DNA of 64,000 nucleotides. Origin: Paenibacillus sp. W2I17. Lineage in GTDB: Bacteria > Bacillota > Bacilli > Paenibacillales > Paenibacillaceae. Location of the stretch: assembly GCF_030815985.1 (NCBI RefSeq), contig NZ_JAUSXM010000001.1:1798001-1862000 (forward strand). The letters run 5' to 3'. The notes below the pieces were generated by a model that made no database searches, was not told where the DNA came from, and was given only the letters and a program-made list of their open reading frames with translations. Positions 36,618-45,964 of the stretch are shown here, in pieces (the first letter of the stretch is position 1; the number at the start of each line of letters is the position of its first letter). A program made the translations under genes and the position numbers.

Positions 36618-38348
36618 TTATCGCTGCTTACGATACACCCTTGCTTCATACGGCTGAAGCTGAATCGCACCTTCATCGGTAGAATAACGTCTGCTCACAT
36701 TGCTGATGATCAGCTTGGCATGCTCGGAAGTCCAGCCTTCTGGCCAGTGCATCTCAGGCTCATGCCCACGGAAATTCAGAATGACCAGCATCTGCTCATC
36801 TTCCAGCGTTCGGGTATAGGCATAGATATCCGGATCATCCGGCAACAGCAATTCATACGCACCATAGATAAGCACTTTATGTTGTTTGCGAAGCGCAATT
36901 AACTTACGGTAATAATGCAAAATGGATTGCGGATCACTTTCGGCATCAGCCACATTAATCTCAGGATAATTATCATTCACCTGAATCCACGGCTGACCCT
37001 GGGTAAACCCTGCGTGTTCCGTCTCATCCCATTGCATCGGCGTGCGGGCATTATCGCGACTCTTCAGCCAGATCGCCTGCATGACTTCATGCTTTGACTT
37101 ACCTTGACCAATGTAATGATTGAAATAATTTTTGGTCTCGATGTCCCGGTATTGTTCGATATTCGGGAAAGCGACATTGGTCATGCCGATCTCTTCTCCT
37201 TGATAGATGTAGGGGGTCCCTTCGAGTGTAAGCATCCATGTCGCCAGCATCTGAGCAGAACGCACCCGATATTTACCATCATCACCAAAACGGGAAACCG
37301 GACGTGGCTGATCATGGTTCCCCATATAATTGGCGTTCCAGCCTCTACCATGTAAAACCGTTTGCCACCGGCTCATGATTTCTTTGAGATCTGTCAATTT
37401 CCATTCCTTATAGTTCCATTTACCAATTCCGGAGGATTTGGCATCGATAAACATATGCTCAAACTGGAATACCATATTAAGCTCATCACGATCCGTTCCC
37501 ACATAAGCCAAGGCCTGCTCAGGCCCAAGTCCCGAAGTCTCGCCAACTGTCATGGGTCCGTAGGGTTTCAGGATCATGTTATTCAGCTTCTTCAAGATCG
37601 AGTGTACCTGTTCCAGGTTGGAAAAGAGCTGATACGCTGGAACCACCGGCAGATTATCCGGATTGTGGGCACTTGGCAGACCCTCTGCCTTGGCGATATG
37701 CGCTACTGCATCGAAACGGAATCCATCTACCCCTTTTTCCAGCCACCAATGCACCATCTCATACATCTCTTCAGCCATCTGTGCATTGTTCCAGTTGAGA
37801 TCGGGTTGCTGTTCCGAATACAGATGCAGATAATATTCATTTGTCTCGGGATCATGCTTCCACACCGAACCTCCAAAATAGGACTCCCAATTATTCGGCA
37901 CCTGACCATTTTTGCCTGAACGCCAAATATAATAATCCCGCTTTGGATTCATCTTTGATGAACGCGATTCAGCAAACCAAGCATGTTCATCTGACGTATG
38001 ATTCAGCACCAGATCCATCATGATCTTGAGACCACGCTTGTGTGCCTCTGCCAATAATCGATCAAAATCCTCCATCGTGCCATACTTGCGTAAAATGCCG
38101 TAGTAATCCCGGATATCATATCCGTTATCATGTCCTGGTGAATCGTAAATGGGACAGAGCCAGATCACATCTACGCCCAAATTTTCCAAATAATCGAGCT
38201 TCTCATAGATTCCCTGCAAGTCGCCATATCCATCTCCGTCCGAATCTTTAAAGCTGCTCGGGTAAATCTGATATACCACACTCTCTTTCCACCAAACGAT
38301 ATCGCCCACCTCGCTCTCATCATTGTTCACTATATAATCTCTGCTCAC
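36618..38348 (-). CDS. Alpha-glucosidase / oligo-1,6-glucosidase, GH13
   Basis: 576 residues. GH13 regions: DLVLNHTSDEH, GFRFDAVAHI (nucleophile Asp), TVGETSGLGP (acid Glu) and NHDQPRPVSRF. QIYPSSFKDSDGDGYGDL carries the calcium-binding DxDxDG-type loop of this subfamily. It hydrolyses alpha-1,4 or alpha-1,6 linked small glucosides in the cytoplasm. The GTG at 38348 has no clear ribosome binding site and adds about 15 residues before the conserved WWKE, so the true start is uncertain. About 47% of positions by eye look shared with treC only in the motif regions; I did not measure this. Confidence 0.88.
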   Translation of the reverse strand: MSRDYIVNNDESEVGDIVWWKESVVYQIYPSSFKDSDGDGYGDLQGIYEKLDYLENLGVDVIWLCPIYDSPGHDNGYDIRDYYGILRKYGTMEDFDRLLAEAHKRGLKIMMDLVLNHTSDEHAWFAESRSSKMNPKRDYYIWRSGKNGQVPNNWESYFGGSVWKHDPETNEYYLHLYSEQQPDLNWNNAQMAEEMYEMVHWWLEKGVDGFRFDAVAHIAKAEGLPSAHNPDNLPVVPAYQLFSNLEQVHSILKKLNNMILKPYGPMTVGETSGLGPEQALAYVGTDRDELNMVFQFEHMFIDAKSSGIGKWNYKEWKLTDLKEIMSRWQTVLHGRGWNANYMGNHDQPRPVSRFGDDGKYRVRSAQMLATWMLTLEGTPYIYQGEEIGMTNVAFPNIEQYRDIETKNYFNHYIGQGKSKHEVMQAIWLKSRDNARTPMQWDETEHAGFTQGQPWIQVNDNYPEINVADAESDPQSILHYYRKLIALRKQHKVLIYGAYELLLPDDPDIYAYTRTLEDEQMLVILNFRGHEPEMHWPEGWTSEHAKLIISNVSRRYSTDEGAIQLQPYEARVYRKQR

Positions 38349-38449
38349 TGTATTAAGCCGTTAATATGTTTTATCCGAAATGATTCCCTTGTAAACATTT
38401 GAAAGGTATCTTATGCAAGAAGACCCGGTCATGGACCGCGATCTGCGGT

Positions 38450-38908
38450 TCAATTCCGAGTCCTTTTTTGTGAACATAAGACTAACTTAAATCCGACGTA
38501 ACCTATCCAGGCACCGATCGTGTTCAGAATAATGTCATCCACATCAAACGAACCTACACGTGTAATCAATTGTGTGACCTCAACACCCAGCAGAAGCAAA
38601 ACAACTGTAGATGTAAAGGTCAGGAACGTACGACACCTCCGAAACAACCATGGAATCCAGATGCCCAGCGGAATGAACAATACGATATTGCCAAACAGGT
38701 TTTTGACCCAGGTATCTGTATTGTACCTCTCCCTCTCCATAAGAAGTGGACGAATCGTCTCGAAGGGTACGAGATTATATTGATAATACATGCCTGGTGT
38801 TCGGCCACTAACAAACAGTAAAATGCCCATAATCAGTATGTAAAGGACTGCCATGCAAGTAACAATGGTCAGCATCCACTTGGAGTGGAGCCACGACTTT
38901 TCGCTCAT
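38450..38908 (-). CDS. VanZ-like membrane protein
   Basis: 152 residues with four hydrophobic segments. The VanZ pattern is NLVPFETIRPL, then NLFGNIVLFIPLGIWIPWLF, LLGVEVTQLI and FDVDDIILNTIGAWIGY. Members are named from teicoplanin resistance, but most have no known function, and this one has no van genes near it. It lies 41 bp downstream of the AraC-type regulator on the same strand. Confidence 0.87.
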   Translation of the reverse strand: MSEKSWLHSKWMLTIVTCMAVLYILIMGILLFVSGRTPGMYYQYNLVPFETIRPLLMERERYNTDTWVKNLFGNIVLFIPLGIWIPWLFRRCRTFLTFTSTVVLLLLGVEVTQLITRVGSFDVDDIILNTIGAWIGYVGFKLVLCSQKRTRN

Positions 38909-38949
38909 TCATCCGTCCTCCGACCTTGAATTCCGCGAAGCGGTAAGGT

Positions 38950-39819
38950 CTATTTTAACGGGATATAGATCTTCATGTCCAGTTGTTCAGGGGTCGATTT
39001 CCAGACATCCGTCACTTCAAAGTCCGGTCCTTCCCTCCGTTCATAGTTAGACTGCGGTAGCCAGCTGCCATAGATCATTTTCCGAATATCCTGCCCGGAG
39101 CCTTCCACGGTGAATTCTGCATACAAGCCGCCCGGAATTTCAATCGAAGTAAAACCGGGTTCAAGTACCTGCGATGCTCCTCTGCTTTCTTCACCCACAA
39201 TAAAAGAAAATGCTCCATTCTCTTCAAAATGACAGGCCACACCGTAAGCCATATCAGGGCGTGTCCTCTCCGGGATCGCCATGAATTTCTGTTCCATGCC
39301 AAAATCGTGATAAAATCCGGGTATTTCAGCATAATGCTGATTGTCATTCAGGTTGCTCTTATATTCATAGCCGACAATCCAGTTCGGTTCCCGTGTGACC
39401 AGACGGGGTGTGTTCATGTGGAAAGTTCCATCAAGCCGAGTTCGATAATCGTTAAAATCAATGCTCTGTTGCATCTTCAGAAGAGACAACTGATCCACTT
39501 CCAGCTTACGCAGCTTCGCCGGTGTCATTCCAAAGTAGGCTGAAAATGTACGGGTAAATGCCTCTTGAGATTGATAGCCAAAGCTCATCGCAATGTCCAG
39601 TATGCCTTCCGATGTGCCCCGCAGCATCCCTACAGCTTCCGTTAATCTGCGTCTGCGCACGTACTCCAGTACCGTGAATCCCGTGATCGCCTGAAATAAA
39701 CGCTGAAAATGAAACGCCGAAAAGCTCGCAGCAGCGGACGTCTCTCTGATATTAAAATCATCTTGCAAATGCTGCTCCAAATACTCAATAGCAAGCTGAA
39801 TTCGTGTGTAATGATCCAT
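38950..39819 (-). CDS. AraC-family regulator with GyrI-like effector domain
   Basis: 289 residues. The N-terminal AraC domain has two helix-turn-helix units (FNIRETSAAASFSAFHFQRLF; ILDIAMSFGYQSQEAFTRTF). The C-terminal 155 residues form a GyrI-like / Rob-type effector-binding domain, ending in ESTPEQLDMKIYIPLK-like sequence (VWKSTPEQLDMKIYIPLK). Such proteins bind small amphipathic or drug-like molecules. The downstream VanZ-like gene is a candidate target. Confidence 0.9.
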   Translation of the reverse strand: MDHYTRIQLAIEYLEQHLQDDFNIRETSAAASFSAFHFQRLFQAITGFTVLEYVRRRRLTEAVGMLRGTSEGILDIAMSFGYQSQEAFTRTFSAYFGMTPAKLRKLEVDQLSLLKMQQSIDFNDYRTRLDGTFHMNTPRLVTREPNWIVGYEYKSNLNDNQHYAEIPGFYHDFGMEQKFMAIPERTRPDMAYGVACHFEENGAFSFIVGEESRGASQVLEPGFTSIEIPGGLYAEFTVEGSGQDIRKMIYGSWLPQSNYERREGPDFEVTDVWKSTPEQLDMKIYIPLK

Positions 39820-39987
39820 AGTGACGGCTCCCCTATCTAATTCAAAATATCAAACGATTTCTTATGTAGTATGACTGAGATCCCGATTATTTTTTTGATT
39901 TTGTGTGCGAACTTGTATGATGAAAGATACGCGAGTTGCGGTTCTCTTCAAGTTGAATGCCACTATGATACACACTGTATGCCAAAA

Positions 39988-40062
39988 TCCCCTTGTTCTA
40001 CAAGGAGATGCTCTCTACGCTGGTTAATTTACCAGCAGAGATGTCTCTTGCGAACAAGGGGA
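39988..40062 (-). terminator. 75-nt nested hairpin downstream of glgP
   Basis: TCCCCTTGTTC and GAACAAGGGGA (11 bp) enclose a second arm pair (CCAGC / GCTGG with flanking GAGA/TCTC) and end in TTTT on the minus strand. It is 23 bp past the glgP stop. The size is unusual for a plain terminator. Confidence 0.65.
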
Positions 40063-40085
40063 CTTGTTTGTTTAACAATCTATTC

Positions 40086-42518
40086 TTAACCTTTCCAGTT
40101 CCCGGACACGGGATGAATACCCCAGATATCTGTCGCATACTCACTAATGGTACGATCACTGGAGAATATGCCGGAATGTGCCGTGTTTAATATCGCTTTC
40201 CGAGTCCAGCCCGGAATATCCCGATATGCCTGGTCAATCGCAGCATGCGCGTCTGCATAAGCAGCAAAATCACGCAATACAAAGTATTCATCACCATGGG
40301 CCAGCAAGGAGTCATAAATATCCCAGAACTCCCCATCACGATAACAGAATGCACCTGGATGCACCAGTTGCTCCACGACCTCGCGAATGCGTTCATCGTG
40401 CTGCACAATCTCATTCGGACGATAGCTGCCGGAACGATAATACTCAAGTACTTCGTCTGCACGCAGACCATAGATGAACATATTTTCTTCCCCAACCTGC
40501 TCCGCCATCTCCACGTTGGCTCCATCCATCGTGCCAATCGTTAAAGCACCGTTCATCATAAATTTCATGTTGCCCGTACCGGAAGCTTCCTTACCTGCGG
40601 TTGAGATCTGTTCACTAACATCCGCAGCGGGAATGATCTTCTCTGCAAGAGAGACGGAATAATTTTCGAGGAAAAATACCTTCAAGCGGTCATTCACGGC
40701 CGCATCCCGATTCACCGTGTCAGCCACGGTGTTGATCAGCTTGATAATTTTCTTGGCAAAATAATAACTCGGCGCTGCCTTGGCACCAAAGATGAACGTA
40801 CGTGGTACCATATCAAACGAAGCATCATTCTTAAGCCGGTTATACAGATGCATAACATGCAAAATGTTCAACAGTTGACGTTTGTACCCGTGTAGTCTTT
40901 TCACCTGTACATCAAAGATGGAATCCGGATTCACTGCTGTCCCGGTATGATCCAGAATATACGCAGCAAGCCGCTCTTTGTTATCCCGCTTAATTGAACG
41001 GAACTGCTCCTGGAATGATGTATTATCCGCAAAACCAGTCAACTGGTCCAGCTTACCCGGCTCTGTTATCCATTCGTTACCGATTGTATCCGTGATAAGA
41101 TCCGACAGTTTCGGATTGGCATGCATCAACCAGCGGCGATGGGTGATACCATTCGTTTTGTTATTGAAACGCTCTGGATACAGTTCATAGAACGGAGCCA
41201 TCTCGCGCTCTTTCAAAATCTCGGTGTGCAGAGCAGCAACACCATTCACGCTATGACTGCCTACAATCGCCAAATGTGCCATCCGTACCTGATCGTTTGC
41301 AACAATAGCCAAATGCCCTATGCGATCCTGATCTCCCGGATACCGGTCCAGCAGCATCCCACAGAAACGTTTGTTGATCTCTTCAATGATCATGTAGATT
41401 CGTGGCAGCAGCCTGCTGATCATGGATACAGGCCACTTCTCAAGAGCCTCACTAAGCGTTGTATGATTGGTATACGATACAGTACGGGTTGTGATATCCC
41501 ATGCTTCATCCCAGCCGTATCCCTTCACATCAATCAGGATGCGCATCAGTTCTGGTATAACCAAGGTTGGATGAGTGTCATTAATGTGGAAGGCCACTTT
41601 ATCAGGCAAACGATCATACGGTAGCTCCAGCTTGTTGAACGTACGCAAGGCGCTCTGTACACCTGCTGAGCACATGAAGTATTGCTGCTTCAATCGCAGC
41701 AGCTTTCCTTCGTACTGGGAATCATCTGGATACAGGAATTCCGAGATTGATTCAACCGATCGGCTATAATCCAGATAACCGTAGTAGTTCGAAGGGGTGT
41801 CGAGTGAAGTCTCGCGCTTTGGCTCGGCACTCCAGAGACGCAATGTATTCACATGGGTTTGACCATAACCGATGACAGGCACGTCATAGGGAATGGCGAC
41901 AACCGATTCGGCATCTTTTGTAACAAACTGATATTCTCCATCCTGCTCATGAGCTTCTACCCGGCCCCAGAACTGTACTTCCACCTTTTTGTCTGGACGG
42001 CGGACTTCCCACTCATTGCCCTTATCCAGCCAATTGTCGGGTAGCTCTACCTGATTACCATTGATGATTTTTTGCTCAAACAACCCGTATTTATATCGAA
42101 TCCCGCAACCATGTCCTGCATATCGTAGTGATGCGAGTGAATCCAGGAAACAGGCAGCGAGTCGTCCCAGACCTCCATTACCGAGTCCTGCATCCGCCTC
42201 CTGTTCTTCTATCTCTTCCAAGGAGAAGCCCAGCTCAGCTAAACTGTCACGCACCAATTCCAATTCATTCACATTCAACAGATTGTTCCCGAGCAGACGT
42301 CCAATCAGGAATTCCAGCGAGAAGTAATAGACCTGTTTATCCTGGCGCTGCTTGAACCCCTGATTCGACGCTGCCCAATCCTGGCCTGCATATTCCCGAA
42401 TCATGCTTCCCAGTACGTGGTACACGTCTTCCTGTGTTGCTTCTTCAATCGGTTTGCCCAATTTGCTGACCAGATTCCGTGTAAATATACTCTTGAACGT
42501 TTCCTTGTTGTCAAACAA
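40086..42518 (-). CDS. glgP: Glycogen/alpha-glucan phosphorylase
   Basis: 810 residues, the normal length. The PLP-binding signature EASGTGNMKFMMNGALTIGTMDG is present, split here as EASGTGNMKFMMNGAL and TIGTMDGANVEMAEQ; LGNGGLGRLAACFLDSLA marks the N-terminal half and KRLHGYKRQLLNILH the C-terminal. It releases glucose-1-phosphate from glycogen. The start is TTG 42518 with GGGAGG 9 bases upstream. In Bacillus it closes the glgBCDAP operon; here glgB and glgA are absent, and a 523-bp gap with a nested repeat separates it from glgD. Confidence 0.95.
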   Translation of the reverse strand: MFDNKETFKSIFTRNLVSKLGKPIEEATQEDVYHVLGSMIREYAGQDWAASNQGFKQRQDKQVYYFSLEFLIGRLLGNNLLNVNELELVRDSLAELGFSLEEIEEQEADAGLGNGGLGRLAACFLDSLASLRYAGHGCGIRYKYGLFEQKIINGNQVELPDNWLDKGNEWEVRRPDKKVEVQFWGRVEAHEQDGEYQFVTKDAESVVAIPYDVPVIGYGQTHVNTLRLWSAEPKRETSLDTPSNYYGYLDYSRSVESISEFLYPDDSQYEGKLLRLKQQYFMCSAGVQSALRTFNKLELPYDRLPDKVAFHINDTHPTLVIPELMRILIDVKGYGWDEAWDITTRTVSYTNHTTLSEALEKWPVSMISRLLPRIYMIIEEINKRFCGMLLDRYPGDQDRIGHLAIVANDQVRMAHLAIVGSHSVNGVAALHTEILKEREMAPFYELYPERFNNKTNGITHRRWLMHANPKLSDLITDTIGNEWITEPGKLDQLTGFADNTSFQEQFRSIKRDNKERLAAYILDHTGTAVNPDSIFDVQVKRLHGYKRQLLNILHVMHLYNRLKNDASFDMVPRTFIFGAKAAPSYYFAKKIIKLINTVADTVNRDAAVNDRLKVFFLENYSVSLAEKIIPAADVSEQISTAGKEASGTGNMKFMMNGALTIGTMDGANVEMAEQVGEENMFIYGLRADEVLEYYRSGSYRPNEIVQHDERIREVVEQLVHPGAFCYRDGEFWDIYDSLLAHGDEYFVLRDFAAYADAHAAIDQAYRDIPGWTRKAILNTAHSGIFSSDRTISEYATDIWGIHPVSGNWKG

Positions 42519-42557
42519 AAGTAGGTTCCTCCCGGGGAAATCCTGCAGGATGGTGGC

Positions 42558-42975
42558 GGTTCATACACTCAGTTGCTCAACATTGTGCAAAGTGGCCGTT
42601 ACGGTTACGAATCGTTCTTATGATCGCTGTTGTCTCCAAATTTTCTTGATTAACCTATATAAATTGAACTAAAGAATATTTACACTGGACACTTCAATGA
42701 CAGAATAACCTTCCGATCGCTGTTATCCCCAGATTTTTTGATTCCTTTTTAAAATGGGAAAATCCGGGGATAAAGGCGAGCACTGCGCTTCTTCAGGTCA
42801 TTTCTGTCCTCTCCGTTTTGTGTAATTATTCAAGTTGAATTTATATAGTACAAGGTTGAAATTTGGAGACAAGGGCGAACGTTACGCTTCAGAATCGATT
42901 TCGTCCCCTTCACTACGTTTGCATGCTGGTGAGAACTTTCGAAGATGCAATTCATGCGTCGAAAGTGTATGAACC
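42558..42975. repeat. Outer palindromic element interrupted by repeat copy B
   Basis: A perfect 12-bp terminal inverted repeat, GGTTCATACACT (42558-42569) and AGTGTATGAACC (42964-42975), bounds the element. A second arm pair, TTGTCTCCAAATTT and AAATTTGGAGACAA, flanks the inner copy B closely. It fills most of the glgD-glgP spacer. The inner arms resemble those of the A-C family (GATCGCTGTTGTCTCC against GATCGCTGTTATCCCC), so the outer element may be a diverged relative. Confidence 0.75.
42655..42848. repeat. MITE-like palindromic repeat, copy B (nested)
   Basis: 194 bp, ends CTATATAAATTGAACTAAAG and TTGAATTTATATAG, with TTTACAC and GTGTAA inside, and the internal stem CGATCGCTGTTATCCCCAG / CCGGGGATAAAGGCGAGC. 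It sits between the arms of the outer palindrome, so it probably inserted there later. Confidence 0.8.
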
Positions 42976-43041
42976 TTAAATCCATCCTACAGGATTTTTA
43001 TTTTATATATATTTATAGAAGATATCGGTTACGTGTGGGCA

Positions 43042-44145
43042 TTAGATAATAGTACTTTTCGCTAAGATGTATGGATTTGACGGGTCACCGATCAGCGTCT
43101 GTCCTCCGGTCAGCCTCACGTCTTTATCGAGAATAACATTCTCAAGGACCGTCCCCTCACCAATGTAACATTTCTGCATGATGATGGAACCTTTTATTTT
43201 GGCACCCTTGGCCACCTGTACACCACGGAACAGAATGCTATCCTCCACCTCTCCACCTACGATGCAGCCATTCGCAAGGAGTGAATGTTTAACATCGGCG
43301 GTATCCAGGTATTTGGCAGGCGCTTCGTATTTAATTTTGGTCTGGATCGGATCTTCCTTGAACAGTTGTTCATATTGCCCTGTGTTCAGCAGATCCATAC
43401 TGTTGCGATAATAACTGTCAATGGAATTGATGACTGCGTGATAGCCATCATATGCATACGCAGCGATATTCAATCCATCCGGATTTTTTTGAATCACATC
43501 CCGGAAGAAATGGCTCTCGCCATGATCAATGCAGCGCTGCACTTGGCGCAGGAACAATTCCTTTTCCATAATGAAAATTTCTGTATATATATTCGGGTGA
43601 TTAGCGCTTTGGTGAATGTCCACCACGTTACCGTCCCCGTCATGATCAACTTTGACACAGGCGTCATGCTCAGGCAGCAGCTGATCCACTTTTTTGCAGA
43701 CCAGTGTAACGTCCGCTCCTTTACTGATGTGATACCTGTAGACATCCTGGAGGTCTGCTTTGGTCACATGGCGACTGCCCGCATGCACAACATATTGTCC
43801 TGCCCCTCTGTGGAAAAAGTCCAAATTGTTATGGAAATGCTGCAAGTCCCCTTGTGATGTATCTGTCGGATCGTTCCAGTCTGGTGGCAAAATAAACATG
43901 CCCCCATGCTTGCGATCCAAATCCCAAGGTTTACCGTCACCAAGATGGTCCATCAACGAGCGATATTTTCGCCGTACAAATACACCAATACTCTCGATTC
44001 CGGCATTCATCATATTGGATAGAACAAAATCGATCAGACGGTAACGCCCGGCATATGGCACCGCGGCTCCGCAGCGAAAATACGTCAATTCCTTCAATTC
44101 TTCAAGTTCATGGTCAAGGTTAATAACTCCGATCAATGGTTTCAT
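43042..44145 (-). CDS. glgD: Glucose-1-phosphate adenylyltransferase, GlgD subunit
   Basis: 367 residues. It has the nucleotidyltransferase N-terminal fold (AVPYAGRYRLIDFVLSNMMNAGI) and a C-terminal left-handed beta-helix (SLLANGCIVGGEVEDSILF). The GGxGxRL loop of GlgC is missing (VINLDHELEELKELTYFR instead), as is normal for the regulatory GlgD. It pairs with GlgC to make ADP-glucose. ATG 44145 is set by GGACGG at 8 bases; it is 26 bp after glgC. Confidence 0.93.
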   Translation of the reverse strand: MKPLIGVINLDHELEELKELTYFRCGAAVPYAGRYRLIDFVLSNMMNAGIESIGVFVRRKYRSLMDHLGDGKPWDLDRKHGGMFILPPDWNDPTDTSQGDLQHFHNNLDFFHRGAGQYVVHAGSRHVTKADLQDVYRYHISKGADVTLVCKKVDQLLPEHDACVKVDHDGDGNVVDIHQSANHPNIYTEIFIMEKELFLRQVQRCIDHGESHFFRDVIQKNPDGLNIAAYAYDGYHAVINSIDSYYRNSMDLLNTGQYEQLFKEDPIQTKIKYEAPAKYLDTADVKHSLLANGCIVGGEVEDSILFRGVQVAKGAKIKGSIIMQKCYIGEGTVLENVILDKDVRLTGGQTLIGDPSNPYILAKSTII

Positions 44146-44171
44146 CGCATGCACCGTCCTTTTAACTTCAA

Positions 44172-45344
44172 TTAGGCCTTGCTGGTTATTCCTTGGCGAA
44201 GCTGACGTTCCAGTTCTTCCTGATCCACGAGCAATATATCACTCTCATCTTCCGGTGCAGGCGATATCTGTGTTCCATCAGGAATAACCAATCCTTCTGC
44301 GATAATAGCTCGGTAAATGCGCACATTTTGCCCGATTTTCACTCTTGGCATGATCACCGAATCGATGACCGCACTGTTCTCACCAACTTCAATTCCGTAG
44401 AACAGAACAGAATGGTTGACCTCACCATGCACTACAGTTCCTTCACTAATAATACAATTCCGTACCTTACCCGAAGGTGAGATGTATTGTGCAGGTTGGT
44501 TCGGATTACGTGTGAAAATACGCCAGTCCGGATCATTCAGATTAAATGGTGTGTCTTCGTCCAACAGGTCCATATTGGATTCCCACAGACTACGAATGGT
44601 ACCTACGTCTTTCCAATAACCTTCAAATGGATATGCATATAAGGATTTTTCGTTTTCAAGCAACAAAGGAATAATATCTTTACCAAAATCATAGGAGGTG
44701 GATGCCTGTTGTTCATCCTGGATCAGGAAACGTTTCAGTACATCCCACTTGAAGAGATAGATACCCATGGAAGCCAGTGTGCTCTTGGGCTCAGGAGGTT
44801 TTTCTTCAAATTCATAGATGCTATAGTCATCGTTGGTGTTCAGCACCCCGAATCGGCTGGCTTCTTCCAATGAGACATCGATGACCGATATGGTGCAATC
44901 CGCATCTTTTTCTTTGTGATACTGGAGCATTTTTTCGTAGTCCATCTTATAGATATGATCCCCTGACAGAATGAGCACATGCTCAGGATCGAATTGTTCA
45001 ATAAAGTTCAGGTTGCGGAAGATCGCATCCGCTGTACCCCGGTACCAGTTGCTACCGTCTTCACGTTCATGTGGAGGAAGTACATATACCCCGCCGTTTT
45101 TCCGATCCAGATCCCAGTCACTGCCAATGCCAATATAGGAATGTAAGACAAGTGGTTCATATTGGGTCAATACACCCACTGTATCAATACCAGAATTAGA
45201 GCAGTTACTCAGCGGAAAATCAATGATTCGGTACGTGCCGCCAAAATATACAGCTGGCTTAGCCAGTGATTTGGTCAATCCTTTTAACCTCTTACCTTGC
45301 CCTCCGGCAAGTAGCATCGCTACAACTTCTTTTTTCGCCATCAT
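44172..45344 (-). CDS. glgC: Glucose-1-phosphate adenylyltransferase, GlgC subunit
   Basis: 390 residues. The catalytic loop is [21 protein letters not shown], with [33 protein letters not shown] sequence ([15 protein letters not shown]) and [10 protein letters not shown] in the active site, and a beta-helix at the C-terminus. It makes ADP-glucose from ATP and glucose-1-phosphate, the first step of glycogen synthesis. GAGGAGG lies before ATG 45344. It is the first gene of glgC-glgD; glycogen synthase and branching enzyme are not in the window. Confidence 0.95.
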   Translation of the reverse strand: MMAKKEVVAMLLAGGQGKRLKGLTKSLAKPAVYFGGTYRIIDFPLSNCSNSGIDTVGVLTQYEPLVLHSYIGIGSDWDLDRKNGGVYVLPPHEREDGSNWYRGTADAIFRNLNFIEQFDPEHVLILSGDHIYKMDYEKMLQYHKEKDADCTISVIDVSLEEASRFGVLNTNDDYSIYEFEEKPPEPKSTLASMGIYLFKWDVLKRFLIQDEQQASTSYDFGKDIIPLLLENEKSLYAYPFEGYWKDVGTIRSLWESNMDLLDEDTPFNLNDPDWRIFTRNPNQPAQYISPSGKVRNCIISEGTVVHGEVNHSVLFYGIEVGENSAVIDSVIMPRVKIGQNVRIYRAIIAEGLVIPDGTQISPAPEDESDILLVDQEELERQLRQGITSKA

Positions 45345-45927
45345 TACAGCCTCCTCCACGTGCATTCGTTCTGATTCATTTCAGAGCCCATAATCGATAT
45401 TCTGTTGTGTGGACACTGTTGTCTTGATTAGGAGCTTGCTGTACAGATGTGTGACCGGTGAATCTTTGATGCAGTTGAACTTCTTGGATTGTAAAGCCTG
45501 AAATAGAGATGATGCTGGTGTAGAATTGCTTGACTGTCTTACAGAGGTGAATGTTAGATGCAAAACTTAAGGTGTAGCTCGTGAACAATGAAATAGACTA
45601 CTCCTATTTAACATTAAACACGAAACGGACTGGGGAATCTTACTGGAAAACATCGACATCAAGTTGCGGGTAAGATTACCCTTTCTCGTGCCGCTGTTAT
45701 TCATATTGTATTCGATATAAGAGAAGTAAACTCCTTTTGGAAAATTCATGGTAAAAGTGTGACACTACTAGACCCATAAACCTATAAAATCAAAAATACA
45801 GGTCTTACGAATCAGAAAACGGCAATGAATTTGTAAATTTTTAGAGGAATATATAGAAATGTGTCGAATAGATAGATGTAGTATAGAAGTTATGATCAGA
45901 ATTGCCAAAGCAATCTATCAGGAAATT
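45345..45927. other. Intergenic region, upstream of glgC and of the AT-rich island
   Basis: About 580 bp without a supported gene; short open frames lack ribosome binding sites. It must contain the glgC promoter (left part) and, in its increasingly AT-rich right part (about 45780-45927), the promoter for whichever island gene lies next to it. An 8-bp inverted repeat (AATCTTAC ... GTAAGATT) is near 45639-45674. I see TATGAT at 45891-45896 but no matching -35 box. Confidence 0.5.
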
Positions 45928-45958
45928 ACATACTAATAACTATAAATTATTTGGAGGT
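45928..45958 (+). other. Left recombinase-type site (degenerate outer arm)
   Basis: Arm ACATACTAATAA, 7-bp spacer CTATAAA, arm TTATTTGGAGGT. It shares 24 consecutive bases (45935-45958) with the reverse strand of the right site at 49480-49503. The layout (12-7-12, inner ends TAA/TTA) is that of a tyrosine recombinase core site. The right arm contains the Shine-Dalgarno of the ATP-grasp gene. The outer arm differs from the perfect one at three of 12 positions, all within the part that would pair with GGAGG and its edge. Confidence 0.75.
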
Positions 45959-45964
45959 CTTGTG

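Noticed and set aside
45376..45749. Several short frames upstream of glgC
   Set aside because: They overlap each other in different frames, lack ribosome binding sites and show no protein-like composition.
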